Shown: one piece after another, positions 1-10,198 of the stretch
How positions within the stretch are numbered: position 1 is the stretch's first letter
Layout: every line of letters starts with the position of its first letter
Assembly (NCBI GenBank): GCA_949361645.1
Contig: OX442415.1
Coordinates: forward strand, 8,773,254-8,837,253
Length of the DNA: 64,000 nucleotides
Direction of reading: 5' to 3'
Source: Spongilla lacustris
Taxonomy: Eukaryota > Porifera > Demospongiae > Spongillida > Spongillidae
Notes under the pieces: generated by a model
What the model was told of the DNA's origin: nothing
Databases searched by the model: none
Seen by the model: only the letters and a program-made list of their open reading frames with translations
Program-made: the position numbers and the translations under genes

Positions 1-362
1 GTAATAAAGGTACGTAACCATAGTTACTAACCAGCTACATTATGTACCTACATGTACATAAGTGATGTTATAGAGGTCAGAGGTCAGATGATTGCTTGTA
101 ATTAGTCGGATGTTCTGGGGGGTTAGGTTAGGGACATCCACACAGGTCTGGAGAGACTGGGGTAGGGACACCCACACAGGTCTGGGGACTGGGGCAGAGA
201 CCCACTCAGGTCTGGGGACTGGGGAGGGACACCCACACAGGTTTGTGCAAATGGCTGTGTGGGCTACTCAAACCAGTACAAAATACTATTAGTACCTTTA
301 CAATAATTTGCATCCTATTTGCATAAATATTGGAAAGGTAGTATTAATTTATTGAAATATAA

Positions 363-414
363 AATAAAAGAATACATGAAAGGAATAAATGCACATATTA
401 TTATATACACTAAA
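363..414 (-). mobile_element. 52-bp 3' tail of the R2-like retrotransposon (copy A)
   Basis: This segment is the reverse complement of 13909-13960, the 3' end of the R2-like element, with one mismatch. It is flanked by a short repeated TTTATATTT-like target word and is absent from the same place in copy B (near 3115-3125). It looks like a severely 5'-truncated insertion. Confidence 0.6.
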
Positions 415-424
415 ATATAAAATC

Positions 425-1815
425 AAGTAAGTACATAGCATGGATACACGATAATGTGTACTAAAGGTGGAAGTCAGACAGTAAACTAAAGAGTAGATGA
501 GACTTGTGCAACCTTTGTAATCAGGTCTACAGGGGAGTGGTTAAAGGTAAGGCCTATTGATTTGATCGAGCTCCTCTGCTCATAAGAGGTCCAACAATGT
601 CCATCGCGATCCTCCAGCTAACAACCAGCAACACCAATTGCTCAATCCCCAGGCCTTCTCCTTCCACATGGGGTTGGCAATGTTGATATAGCATCCCACT
701 CTCTTCATAGAACCACATGTTCCCCTTCATGCACTCTCCTTTTGCCACTTTCCACAATGGCTGCAAATTAGGGTGATCCCGCTGCAATCTCCGGATCCCT
801 TCCACATTGAACAACTTCTCCCCCTCTCCATAGAGGTGCTTTGGCTTCCCTTCTGCTGTGTGCAGCACTGCTGCGTTGTCCAAACTATTCCTTAGCTGCA
901 CTCTGTTATCCATTGCAACGTCACTATCCACCTGTTCCACCACAGGGGTAAAGGCCTTTGCCCCACTCTGCTTCTCTTTTTGTTCAGTACGTGCCTCTTC
1001 TTCCATCCACTTCTTTGCCTCAGCCCGCGTAGTCATTACCATCACCAAACTCTTCTTGGTACCTTGAACCGTCGGGCCAATCTTCACCAGCTCCGGTACA
1101 TCTCTTCCCAACAGCACTGATATTGAAAGCTTTTTAACAGCTGCTGCCTCCAACCAGTAGTGCTCCTCGTCCACAATGACTTCGACTGGGGCTAACGGAT
1201 AGGGTACTCTATACCCGTGTACCCAACACCATCACGTTCCTTCCCAACAGTCTCTTCCTGGGTACCAGACATGATCACACCAGCATTCTCCCCACACCCA
1301 TGTCCAACACCATATGGGAGACATCCGTACCCTCTACCTTTGCGCTCCTCACAGGAACCAAAGTATCTCCACTTTCTGTCTCTTGGAACTTCTGACTATT
1401 CCTAACTCCCTTGACTGGGACACTTACTGGAGAAATGACCAATCTGATGGCATAAATAACACCTCGGACCTCTACCGAGGCTTCTCTGCTATGGCCTCCT
1501 TAGTACAAGTGTATCTCTCTGGGGTTTATCACACTCCTGCAAAGTTTCAACTTCGTTGACACACTGCCTCTGCTTCATTGGGCCTCCTTCCTTACGTCAA
1601 GCCTGCTTGTACGTATCCAGCATCTTGCCCGCCTTCACAATGTCATCCACCTTATATTCATGCAGCCACTTTTTTGGTAAGCTTCCTCAATTAAATCAAA
1701 CATCCGTCCGCCCTCCTTGGACTCAGCATCCTGGCACCTTTTCATCAGGTCACACTCTTTAGACTTCTCTTCTCTTCCAGGTCAGCTTTGCTCCATGGCA
1801 ATGCAAACCAGACAT
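425..1815 (-). mobile_element. Ty3/gypsy-like fragment, copy A
   Basis: Internally deleted LTR-retrotransposon remnant in an NLR-A LRR intron. The minus frame 1174-554 carries LLGRDVPELVKIGP (protease-side motif of gypsy Pol) and then LQRDHPNLQPLWKVAKGECM...MLYQHC, the stretch that precedes integrase. No reverse transcriptase lies between the two, so the middle of pol is gone. The integrase core present in copies B and C is also deleted here. No LTRs could be recognised. An equivalent fragment occupies the same intron position in copies B and C, so it was inserted before the intron duplicated. Confidence 0.65.
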
Positions 1816-2084
1816 GCAATTTAATTATGCCCATGCAATAAACAAATCACTGATGGCCACATACTGCAACATACTGCCTCACATGGGCCCCTGGTAGCCC
1901 CATGGCACCCCATGTTGTAAGGCCACAGGGGTGGTAGGTGCCCCCTAGGCCCACTGGCCGCAACTGAGACTACTGCATAATCCACCCACATAGGTCTGGG
2001 GACTGGGGTAGGCACATCCACACAGGTCTGGGGACTGGGATAGGAACACCCACACAGGTCTGGGGACTGGGAGACATACCCCAT

Positions 2085-2440
2085 TACATGTGTCCTTTAC
2101 ATGTAAGCATGAAGATGGATCATAAGGATATGAGAGGTTTTGATAGCCTATCAAAACATAAACATATGTGGTTAGGTTGGAGGCAAGGTGGCAAACAGCT
2201 AGAATCCACCTGCTAATTTTACACATAGGTTTTCCAGAATTGAAGACTATTTAGGAAATGTTTACAGTACAAAATGGTATTAATCATGGCAAGGGTGTAG
2301 GTGGTGCTGTAAAAAGGCAAGCAGCCAAGGCCAGTTTGCAGCGTGTATGCAGTGACCAAATCACAACACCCCACAAACTTTGTACCCTCTACCATACCCA
2401 GTTACACTAGTTACAGTTCCACCAGGGCCTGTGACAGCAT
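2085..2440 (+). mobile_element. DDE-like transposase fragment in LRR intron (copy A)
   Basis: The plus strand around 2270-2390 encodes NHGKGVGGAVKR followed by AAKASLQRVCSDQITTP. This is a degraded version of the HGKGxCDGxGGxxKR...SLQR...DQI.TP motif seen again at 63.9 kb. The upstream part contains a palindrome (GTTTTGATAG/CTATCAAAAC). Reverse-complemented sections of the same sequence occur in the element at 34.1-35.2 kb. Confidence 0.5.
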
Positions 2441-2594
2441 AGGATTACTACTAACTACACACTGGTTATGTTAAAATAACTAAATAAGTATATAAACACA
2501 CTCACACACACAAACACACATGGCCCTGCTACCAACAGTAATATTATCTTCACAAATGTTCCACAGTACATGTACCACTACTGGTACTACTTAC

Positions 2595-2762
2595 CAAGAC
2601 TGGCTATGCTTTGGTCATCAAACTTGTTCCATGATAGGTCAAGTGAAGTCAATGTGGTGTTCATTCCAACAGCATTGCACACTTCACTAACACCATGTGG
2701 ACCTAGTCCACATTTCCATAGTCCAAGTGATGTGAGGACCTTGTTCTCTCTTAACATCGTCC
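2595..2762 (-). CDS. NLR-A LRR cassette exon 2
   Basis: A 168-bp two-repeat LRR exon with variable residues LTSLGLWKC and LTSLDLSWNKF. It carries a silent change in the otherwise constant CGLGPHG block. Acceptor TTACACAG, donor CTTG|GTAAGT. Confidence 0.8.
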
Positions 2763-3124
2763 CTGTGTAATAAAGGTATGTAACCATAGTTACTAACCAG
2801 CTACATTATGTACCTACATGTACATAAGTGATGTTATAGAGGTCAGAGGTCAGATGATTGCTTGTAATTAGTCGGATGTTCTGGGGGGTTAGGTTAGGGA
2901 CATCCACACAGGTCTGGAGAGACTGGGGTAGGGACACCCACACAGGTCTGGGGACTGGGGCAGAGACCCACACAGGTCTGGGGACTGGGGAGGGACACCC
3001 ACACAGGTTTGTGCAAATGGCTGTGTGGGCTACTCAAACCAGTACAAAATACTATCCAATAATTTGCATCCTATTTGCATAATTATTGGAAACTTGGTAG
3101 TATTAATTTATTGAAATATAAATC

Positions 3125-4800
3125 AAGTAAGTACATTGCATGGATACACGATAATGTGTACTAAAGGTGGCAGTCAGACAGTAAACTAAAGAGTAGATGA
3201 GACTTGTGCAACCTTTGTAATCAGGTCCACAGGGGAGTGGTTAAAGGCATGGCCTATTGATTTGATCGAGCTCCTCTGATGCACATGATGGAAGAGATGA
3301 CAACCAGTCTTCAACTGTGTGTGCATGCCATTCCCCAGATCACATGATAACCGCTCCACCAACCCTTCCATTTGAGGATGATAACAATCGACCCTTAGGT
3401 TTGTCAGAATCTCTCTCTGGACCCCAACTCTGGTGAACAATGGGATCAGTTCCTCTGCCACATGTTCCACATCTATTGACTTCAATACCACAGCCTCTGG
3501 GTACCTTGTCACATAGTCACTAGGACATACTTGTTTCCTGACCTCCTGCTTATAAGAGGTCCATCACAATCCTCCAGCCAAAACCAGCAACACCAATTGC
3601 TCAATCCCGAGGCCTTCTCCATCCACATGGGGTTGCCAATGCTGATATAGCACCCCACTCTCTTCATAGAACCACACGTTCCCCTTCATGCACTCTCCTT
3701 TTGCCGCTTTCCACAATGGCTACAAAGTAGGGTCTTCCCGCTGCAATCTCCGAATCCCTTCCACATTGAACAACTTCTCCCCCTCTCCATAGAGGTGCTC
3801 CGACTTCTCTGGAGCCTTCAAGCCTTCCGCTGTGTGCAGCACTGCTGCGTTGTCCAAACTATTCCTTAGCTGCACTCTGCTATCCATTGCAACGTTGCTA
3901 TCCACCTGTTCCACCACAGGGCTAAGGCCTTTGCCCCACTCTGCTTCTCTACGTGCATCTTCTTCCATCTGCTTCTTTGCCTGAGCCAGCGTAGTCATTG
4001 CCATCACTAAACTCTTCTTGGTACCTTCAACCGTCGGGCCAATCTTCACCAGCTCCGGTACATCTCTTCCCAACAGCACTGATATTGGAAGCTTTTTAAC
4101 AGCTGCTGCCTCCAACCAGTAGTGCTCCTCGTCCACAATGACATCGACTGGGGCTAATGGATAGGGTACTCTATGCCCGTGTACCCAACACCATCACGTT
4201 CCTTCCCAACAGTCTCTTCCTGGGTACCAGACACGATCACACCAGCATTCTCCCCAAACCCGTGTCCATCACCATATGGGAGACATCCATACCCTCTACC
4301 TTTGCGCTCCTCACAGGAACCAAGGTATCTCCACTTTCTGCCTCTTACTTCTGACTATTCCTAACTCCCTCGACTGGGACATTTACTGGAGAAATGACCA
4401 ATCTGATGGCATAAATAACACCTCGGACCTCTACCGAGGCTTCTCTGCTATGGCCTCCTTAGTACAAGTGTATCTCTCTGGGGTTTATCACTCTCCTGCA
4501 AAGTTTCAACTTCGTTGACACACTGCCTCTGCTTCATTGGGCCTCCTTCCTTACGTCAAGCCTGTTTGTACGTATCCAGCATCTTGCTCATCTTCACAAT
4601 ACCATCCACCTTATATTCATGCAGCCACTTTTTTGGTAAGCTTCCTTGACTAAATCAAACATCCGTCCGCCCTCCTTGGACTCAGCATCCTGGCACCTTT
4701 TCATCAGGTCACACTCTTTAGACTCTTCCTTCTCTTCCAGGTCAGCTTTGCTCCATGGCAATGCAAACCAGACATGCAATTTAATTATGCCCATGCAATA
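3125..4800 (-). mobile_element. Ty3/gypsy-like fragment, copy B
   Basis: Same fragment in the next LRR intron. The minus frame 3512-3186 encodes an integrase-core segment (TRYPEAVVLKSIDVEHVAEE, then HPQMEGLVERL), and 4136-3720 encodes the LLGRDVPELVKIGP segment. An upstream minus frame at 4794-4594 (KADLEEKEESKECDLMKRC) may be a gag remnant. Several frame breaks make it non-functional. Confidence 0.65.
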
Positions 4801-5044
4801 AACAAATCACTGATGGCCACATACTGCCTCACATGGGCCCCTGGTGGTCCCATGGCACCCCATGTTGTAAGGCCACAGGGGTGGTAGGTGCCCCTAGACC
4901 CCCCTGGTCGCAAAAGAGACTACTGCATAATCCACCCACATAGGTCTGGGGACTGGGATAGGCACATCTACACAGGTCAGGGGACTGGGATAGGAACACC
5001 CACACAGGTCTGGGGACTGGGAGACATACCCCATTACATGTGTC

Positions 5045-5400
5045 CTTTACATGCAAGCATGAGGATGGATCATAAGGATATGAGAGGTTTTGATAGCCTA
5101 TCAAAACATAAACATATGTGGTTAGGTTGGAGGCAAGGTGGCAAACAGCTAGAATCCACCTGCTAATTTTACACATAGGTTTTCCATAATTGAAGACTAT
5201 TTAGGAAATGTTTACAGTACAAAATGGTATTAATCATGGCAAGGGTGTAGGTGGTGCAGTAAAAAGGCAAGCAGCCAAGGCCAGTTTGCAGCGTGTATGC
5301 AGTGACCAAATCACAACACCCCACAAACTTTGTACCCTCTACCATACCCAGTTACACCAGTTACAGTTCCACCAGGGCCTGTGACAGCATAGGATTACTA
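5045..5400 (+). mobile_element. DDE-like transposase fragment in LRR intron (copy B)
   Basis: Same fragment as 2085-2440, again encoding NHGKGVGGAVKR and DQITTPHKLCTLYH between the second minisatellite and the LRR cassette at 5443. It is part of the repeated intron unit. Confidence 0.5.
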
Positions 5401-5442
5401 CTAACCACACACTGGTTATGTTACGTAATATTAGCAACTTAC

Positions 5443-5610
5443 CAAGACTGGCTATGCTTTGGTCATCAAACTTGTTCCATGATAGGTTAAGTGAAGTCAA
5501 TGTGGTGTTCATTCCAACAGCATTGCACACTTCACTAACACCATGTGGGCCTAGTCCACAGCTCCATAGTCTAAGTGATGTGAGGACCTTGTTCACTCTT
5601 AGTATTGTCC
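5443..5610 (-). CDS. NLR-A LRR cassette exon 1
   Basis: A 168-bp two-repeat LRR exon with phase-1 ends. Variable residues are LTSLRLWSC and LTSLNLSWNKF, and it starts with the ILRV variant. It is itself undamaged, but lies downstream of the frameshift. Confidence 0.8.
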
Positions 5611-5639
5611 CTGTGTAATAAAGGTATGTAACCATAGTT

Positions 5640-6300
5640 ACCGACCAGCTCCATACACATTCATCAATATACTCCACCTCCAAATACACACCCACCTGAC
5701 TTCTTATAGTTATAAATGGCAGCATCTCATTACATCAACTCCAATTAGAGCACCATCATTTGGTTACTCTTGTTCTTAACATGAGATACAGATGCATTAG
5801 AGATGTAATCATTTGGTTTGAAATATTATACATTCACATGACATAAAGGGAGGTTACATGATGAAAGACCCTAACACACAGCCGATCATATCAAGCTTAC
5901 TTAGCAGACATGCTTATTGTGTGCACATTCAACATAACATACATATATACAGCCGGCATATTAAGTCCAAACCACTGCATACTCACCTGATAATATTCCT
6001 CAGTGTAATCTAATTAAAGAGCACCACTCAAGGACCCATCAAATGTACCATGATGTTGTGGGATAACCATTTCTCTCCATGGTAACATGGAGCACATAAG
6101 GTTAGCTGTGTAGGTGGTAGTTAACAGCTGCTATCCCAGGTATGGTTACTAGGGGGAGGAGGGGGAGGTTGGCCCACCACTTAGAGGTACCTAGAGGTCT
6201 TGGACCTTTTAGCTGTAAGAAATTGATTATCTCATCTGATATATAATTAGTTCATATTTGTAAGCTCCATTTGTAATATTTGACAGCTTTACCCATAGCC
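5640..6300. other. NLR-A intron 5, no other feature seen
   Basis: Collinear with 42270-42940 in NLR-B. AT-rich intron without recognisable repeats or coding sequence. Confidence 0.7.
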
Positions 6301-6311
6301 TCAATGCTCAC

Positions 6312-6883
6312 CTAGAATAATAGCTCCTTGGTCCCCCAGCTCATCATTATATCCAAGGTCAATACTCTTGATGTAGTCAAAGGCTCTTCCCTTTTCAACC
6401 ACTGTCAGCATCTTCATACACTCTGCACTGATGGAGCACCTCATTAGCTCAAGGCTCCATGGCTGTCTGCTGTTGGCAATACAGTACCCAAGAACATAAC
6501 AGTCAAATGGATCCAAAGTTGTATCCTCCAATCTCAACTCCCACTCTCTGTCACCCATACACTTCTGTATGAGGTCAGGATCATGTGCTTCAAACAACCA
6601 ATGGAGGCTTTCAAGCAGCTCTTCTCCACCCTTCTCCTGGAATGCTGAGATACTTTGTATATCATCTTGTGATTGGAGCCTGGTCAGACCAGCCATGAAC
6701 CTCACAACCATTGTCATATTGCTCTCACCAAAGGATGTCCTTAAAAACTCGGCCCTCTCACCAGGAGGCAGTGATGATACATACAAGGCTGCCATGAACT
6801 CCTGTATACAGTTTTATGGATGAAGTGATATGAAGATGAACCAGAGCTCTCCAAGTATAATTCTGGGACCTCTTGGAGCAGGC
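6312..6883 (-). pseudogene. NLR-A exon 5 with 2-nt frameshift
   Basis: At 572 nt this exon is 2 nt longer than its NLR-B partner. The extra bases turn CTGTACAG into CTGTATACAG near 6808-6815, inside the codons for FIHKTVQEF. Upstream the frame reads GLLQEVPELYLESSG; downstream the frame of MAALYVSSLPPGERAEF is displaced by two. The rest of the exon, including IDLGYNDELGDQGA, is otherwise well preserved, which points to a recent lesion. Confidence 0.75.
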
Positions 6884-7104
6884 CTGTATACAGCAATGGA
6901 CCATCACTGATATGGGAATACAGACATACATGTATGCACAGCAGTAGTTACTTGGGGGGTGCCCCCCACATTACCTCTCACATGTAAAGGGGTATTAGTA
7001 GAAAAGGTTAGTAAGCTGGGGAGGAGCTTGACAGAATAGAATAATAGGTTTCATCTATAAATGGTGTGGATTAAAACGTCATGTACATGTAGTACTCCCA
7101 TCCG

Positions 7105-7487
7105 AATGGACCCTTTGCATGAAGGATCGGAAGTACGATAAACGTCACGTCTGAAGTACTAGAGACATTGTGTCACTTCGCGGACCTTTGCGTAATAAAA
7201 TGTCATTCCTTCCGGCTCTTACTGTGATCCTTCGGCCGATCCAGTTCTTGGTCAAACTATGCTGCCAATAGTGAGTTTGACCGAGTCTGGCATATCCAGA
7301 GCCTTTTTAAAACCATCCATTTAAAAAGCATTACTATTGGCAGCATAGTGCGAGTGGGAAGGAATGACTCAGAGCATTATTACGCAAAGGTCAGCGAACA
7401 TGACACGATATCTCTAGGCAACTGCTGTGGTTTTTACTCCAGAGGTGATGTTTATCATACTTCTGATCTTTCATGCAAAGGGTCCAT
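7105..7487. mobile_element. Fold-back MITE in NLR-A intron 4
   Basis: Terminal inverted repeats begin AATGGACCCTTTGCATGAAG and end with the complement. Further inverted blocks inside (GACCTTTGCGTAATAA... and ATGCTGCCAATAGT...) allow most of the 383 bp to fold on itself. The same element sits at the same place in NLR-B, so insertion came before the gene duplication. No coding capacity. Confidence 0.7.
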
Positions 7488-7803
7488 AGGTTTTACAAGT
7501 TATTAAAAATGTACTGTAAGAATGATAACTTCTTGGCCCACAGGGGTACCTGCAGTGAATAGCCTTGTCCCCAGACCTGTGGATGGATTAGGATTTTGGA
7601 GTGCAGGATGGAGGAGGAGTGTGCAGGAGGGGGTAACCCTACTGCCCAGTACAATAAAGTTCTCCCATTGCGGTCTGGGGCAAAGCCCTAGCCTCTTTGC
7701 AATGGGCAGCTGCTTGTACCTCACACCATATGGTACATGTACTCACAGGCCACACCCCCAAATGATGTTATTATAGAAACAAACAGGCCACACCCCTTCC
7801 TAC

Positions 7804-7947
7804 CTAATGTCTCCAATGCACCACCGATTCCATGGAATATCAGCCGATCTTCTTTAGTGCCATGATATGCTAGCTTGGCCAGTACCAGCAGTTGTGAAAT
7901 AGTTTCCTCTGACACATCATCAAGCCAAGGGTATCTTGATGGTTTGT
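7804..7947 (-). CDS. NLR-A exon 4, NACHT C-terminal side
   Basis: This 144-nt phase-1/phase-1 exon is equivalent to 44466-44609 and encodes KPSRYPWLDDVSEETISQLL and HGIGGALETLG. Splice sites are conserved (TTTACAG acceptor, TTAG|GTAGGA donor). Confidence 0.78.
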
Positions 7948-8208
7948 CTGTAAACAGTGGGATCAAAACATGTCTATGTTCACACCAGTCACCACCACCT
8001 GCACACTACTGTATCAGTACACATGTAGATAAATGACATGGATACCCGATTCTTGAAATAACAGGTTACTTTAAATCAAAATTCATGTGTTCACCAAAAT
8101 GTATTCATGTTATACTATAGACTCATAGTATTTATGTTATACCATATCCACTTATACTACTGGTAGTACGTACATGTGTACATTGTGTACATGTGCATAA
8201 TACTGTAC

Positions 8209-8441
8209 AGTACGTCAAGTAAGCCCCCCCTCCCCCCCCCCAAAATAAAATGGCTCGTGTTACAATGAGCATATTGTTGTGATCTTGAGCTCTGCTGCGC
8301 GCCGTTCATCAAAACCTTGTTAGAGCACATTTCTTTACACAACGTTGAAGCTAGCGTTAATGGTTATGACGATAAGCTCATTTAAACATGATCCTTTTTG
8401 GTGGGTGCATATGGGGGAGGGGGGGGCTTACTTGACGTACT
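8209..8441. mobile_element. MITE with AGTACGTCAAGTAAGCCCCC ends in NLR-A intron 3
   Basis: Terminal inverted repeats AGTACGTCAAGTAAGCCCCC / GGGGGCTTACTTGACGTACT enclose about 230 bp. The right end stops about 45 bp from the donor of the NACHT exon. The NLR-B copy is at 45036-45281. Confidence 0.65.
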
Positions 8442-8485
8442 ATGCACTGTAGAACACATCCACTGACAGGCAAGCTCACACTTAC

Positions 8486-9245
8486 CTGGGATGGTACATG
8501 TTCTCTTGGGTCTCTCGGCAGATGGAGGCTTCACTGACTTCTGCTCATGACGCTTCAGTACAGTCTTGACCAACAATTGGTACACTTCTGTGTGAGTTTG
8601 AGGAGGTTGGCTTTTGTTCTTCATCTGGTCTCTGAATACCTGTACAACGATGGCACAGTTAAGGGGAACATACATTAAGCCATGGATGTGAGGATGATGT
8701 TCAAGATAGGAATTCAGCTGGTTCCTTAATGTGCTGTTGTGTCCAAGGGCACCATCAAAATATTGCTGGATCTCTTCCTTACCAAAACCAATCACCTCAA
8801 TGTACTGACATTTCATTGAGTGACACAGCTGATGGAGGTTTTGGTTAGCTGAAGGTCGGGTTGACACCAACACTGTCATCTTAGGAAGCACCTCCCCTTT
8901 GATGATGTCAGCAAAGATGGATGATGTCTGCAGATGGGAAGACAGCTCATCATAGCCATCAAGAACCATCATCACACCATCTCCATCTTGTGACCTAATC
9001 CAATCTACAACTGCCGCATGTTCTTTGGGTGCCTGTTCTTTATGACGGATGAGGTCAGATATATTCTTGGCATTCTTCACGCTCTCATCCCTCAAGCGTA
9101 GGAGGACAACAAGATGGTAGCCATGAAGGATCTCCTTTTGGGACCAGCAGACCCCAAGGTGCCAGCTGAATGTTGATTTCCCTATACCAGGAATCCCTTC
9201 CACTATGATGCAGCTAGCCCTCTCACCGTCCCCTAATAAGCCAAC
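8486..9245 (-). CDS. NLR-A exon 3, NACHT ATPase domain
   Basis: This 760-nt exon is open throughout, with Walker A GIPGIGKST, Walker B VMMVLDGYDEL and sensor VLVSTRPSANQ. It ends CCCAG|GTAAGT. It differs from NLR-B by scattered replacements (for example IRHKEQAPKEH versus FRYKGQAPQEH) but keeps every ATPase motif. Confidence 0.82.
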
Positions 9246-9303
9246 CTGGAAATCAAAACATCTACTAATGCTTTCTCACACAGAGTTCATGGAACACACC
9301 TAC

Positions 9304-9560
9304 CTGGCCAATCTCTATGGATCTCTTTAACTTTTTAACTTCTTCTACCTTGGCGTGTATCATTGCCAGTGTGCAAATCTCCTCTTTCTCCTTAGGGAAA
9401 TCTTCAATACTCTCAACTGTTGACAGGTTGATGTAACATTTGGAGACCACAGGTGACCACTGGTCTCCACATGGCTTTCTGTTATACACACTCCTCAGGT
9501 ACTCTGCATATTGCCTCACTCCCTGTGGGACGTCAGTAGTGGGTGTAGCCAGAAGAGGAG
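9304..9560 (-). CDS. NLR-A exon 2, pre-NACHT linker
   Basis: This 257-nt exon is equivalent to 46155-46411. It encodes APLLATPTTDVPQGVRQYAE and then the WSPVVSKCYINLSTVE segment. In this copy an additional upstream acceptor (CTTAG|CCC) would also be in frame and would add about 12 residues. Confidence 0.75.
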
Positions 9561-9614
9561 CTAGATGGAGGGAATTTTGGGCTAAGATATTATGTATAGC
9601 TCAAAGGTTATTAC

Positions 9615-9807
9615 CTTGAGCTATTCTCTTCTCTTCTAACTGTTTAACACGATCAGCGGTAGCAATGTTGTCCAAGTCTCTCAACACCTTCACCAGTAAT
9701 TTGTAAGTAGCATCACGTGCCTTGATCCTTTTCCATTGCAACAACATATTTTCCCTCTTCTCTCCATATCCAGTTATTGTGTAGATGTCGTCCTCACTGC
9801 ACTCCAT
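9615..9807 (-). CDS. NLR-A exon 1, Death domain with 81-nt internal deletion
   Basis: This 193-nt exon starts MECSEDDIYTITGY and jumps directly to GEKRENMLLQWKR. The 27 residues that form the first two helices in NLR-B (starting DFDWRRVGRRLL) are missing. The loss is exactly 81 nt, so the frame continues through the last helices to the CAAG|GTAATA donor. A Death fold without its first helices is unlikely to work normally. Confidence 0.78.
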
Positions 9808-9921
9808 CTATGTTGGGGTCGGGCTGCGCCCAACTGTTATAGAAATATATATTTATTTATTTTTTAAAAGCGCGCGAACGTTGGACCAACGTACAATACT
9901 ACAAAGGTGTGGCTAACGCTA

Positions 9922-9931
9922 TGCGCATGCG
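9922..9931. promoter_or_regulatory. NRF1-like palindrome upstream of NLR-A
   Basis: TGCGCATGCG lies about 115 bp upstream of the NLR-A start codon. The same word sits at the matching place before NLR-B. It resembles the half-palindromic NRF1 recognition site common in metazoan promoters. A promoter role is inferred. Confidence 0.4.
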
Positions 9932-10066
9932 TGTAAGTAATTCCTTGAGGGGGCCGAAAATTGGTTTGATACTGCCAGTGGCGGATCTAGCATAGCCTTG
10001 GGGGGGGGGGGGGGGGGGGGGGGGGGCAGCAGTCCCCCCATTCATATTAAATGCCGCCCCTGTCAT

Positions 10067-10179
10067 GAAATTGCCGCCCCCTCCCCCCCACACCATGCGT
10101 GTGCACGCGCACTACTTACCGTAGGTAACGCACGCACATCTAGAAAGCACACCTTTTGTGGGTCGGGGGCGGCAATTTC
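10067..10179. repeat. Inverted GAAATTGCCGCCCCC pair
   Basis: GAAATTGCCGCCCC at 10067 and GGGGGCGGCAATTTC at 10165 are complementary. They lie just inside the poly-G start of the transposon nest and probably belong to a small element next to the R2-like sequence. Confidence 0.5.
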
Positions 10180-10198
10180 TTCATAATGCAAAAGTTTA

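Larger units (their letters stand above)
2595..9807 (-). pseudogene. NLR-A: paralogue of NLR-B, probably disabled, runs off the left edge
   Basis: Exons on the minus strand: 9807-9615, 9560-9304, 9245-8486, 7947-7804, 6883-6312, 5610-5443, 2762-2595. The exon carrying the next LRR cassette lies just beyond position 1, because the window begins inside the intron sequence that follows each cassette. Exon boundaries and phases match NLR-B one for one. Two lesions stand out. The Death-domain exon lacks 81 nt in frame, and exon 5 carries a 2-nt insertion inside FIHKTVQEF that shifts the frame before the LRRs. The NACHT exon itself is intact (Walker A GIPGIGKST, Walker B MMVLDGYDEL). It could still give a truncated Death/NACHT protein. 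An assembly error at the 2-nt insertion is the main alternative to pseudogenisation. Confidence 0.75.

Noticed and set aside
4157..4518. Plus-strand frames opposite the gypsy fragments (also at 1217-1559 and 40813-41281)
   Set aside because: They are antisense shadows; the recognisable protease/integrase motifs are on the minus strand.
9265..9519. ATG inside NLR-A exon 2 as an independent gene start
   Set aside because: The paralogue and the splice phases show it is an internal part of the linker exon.
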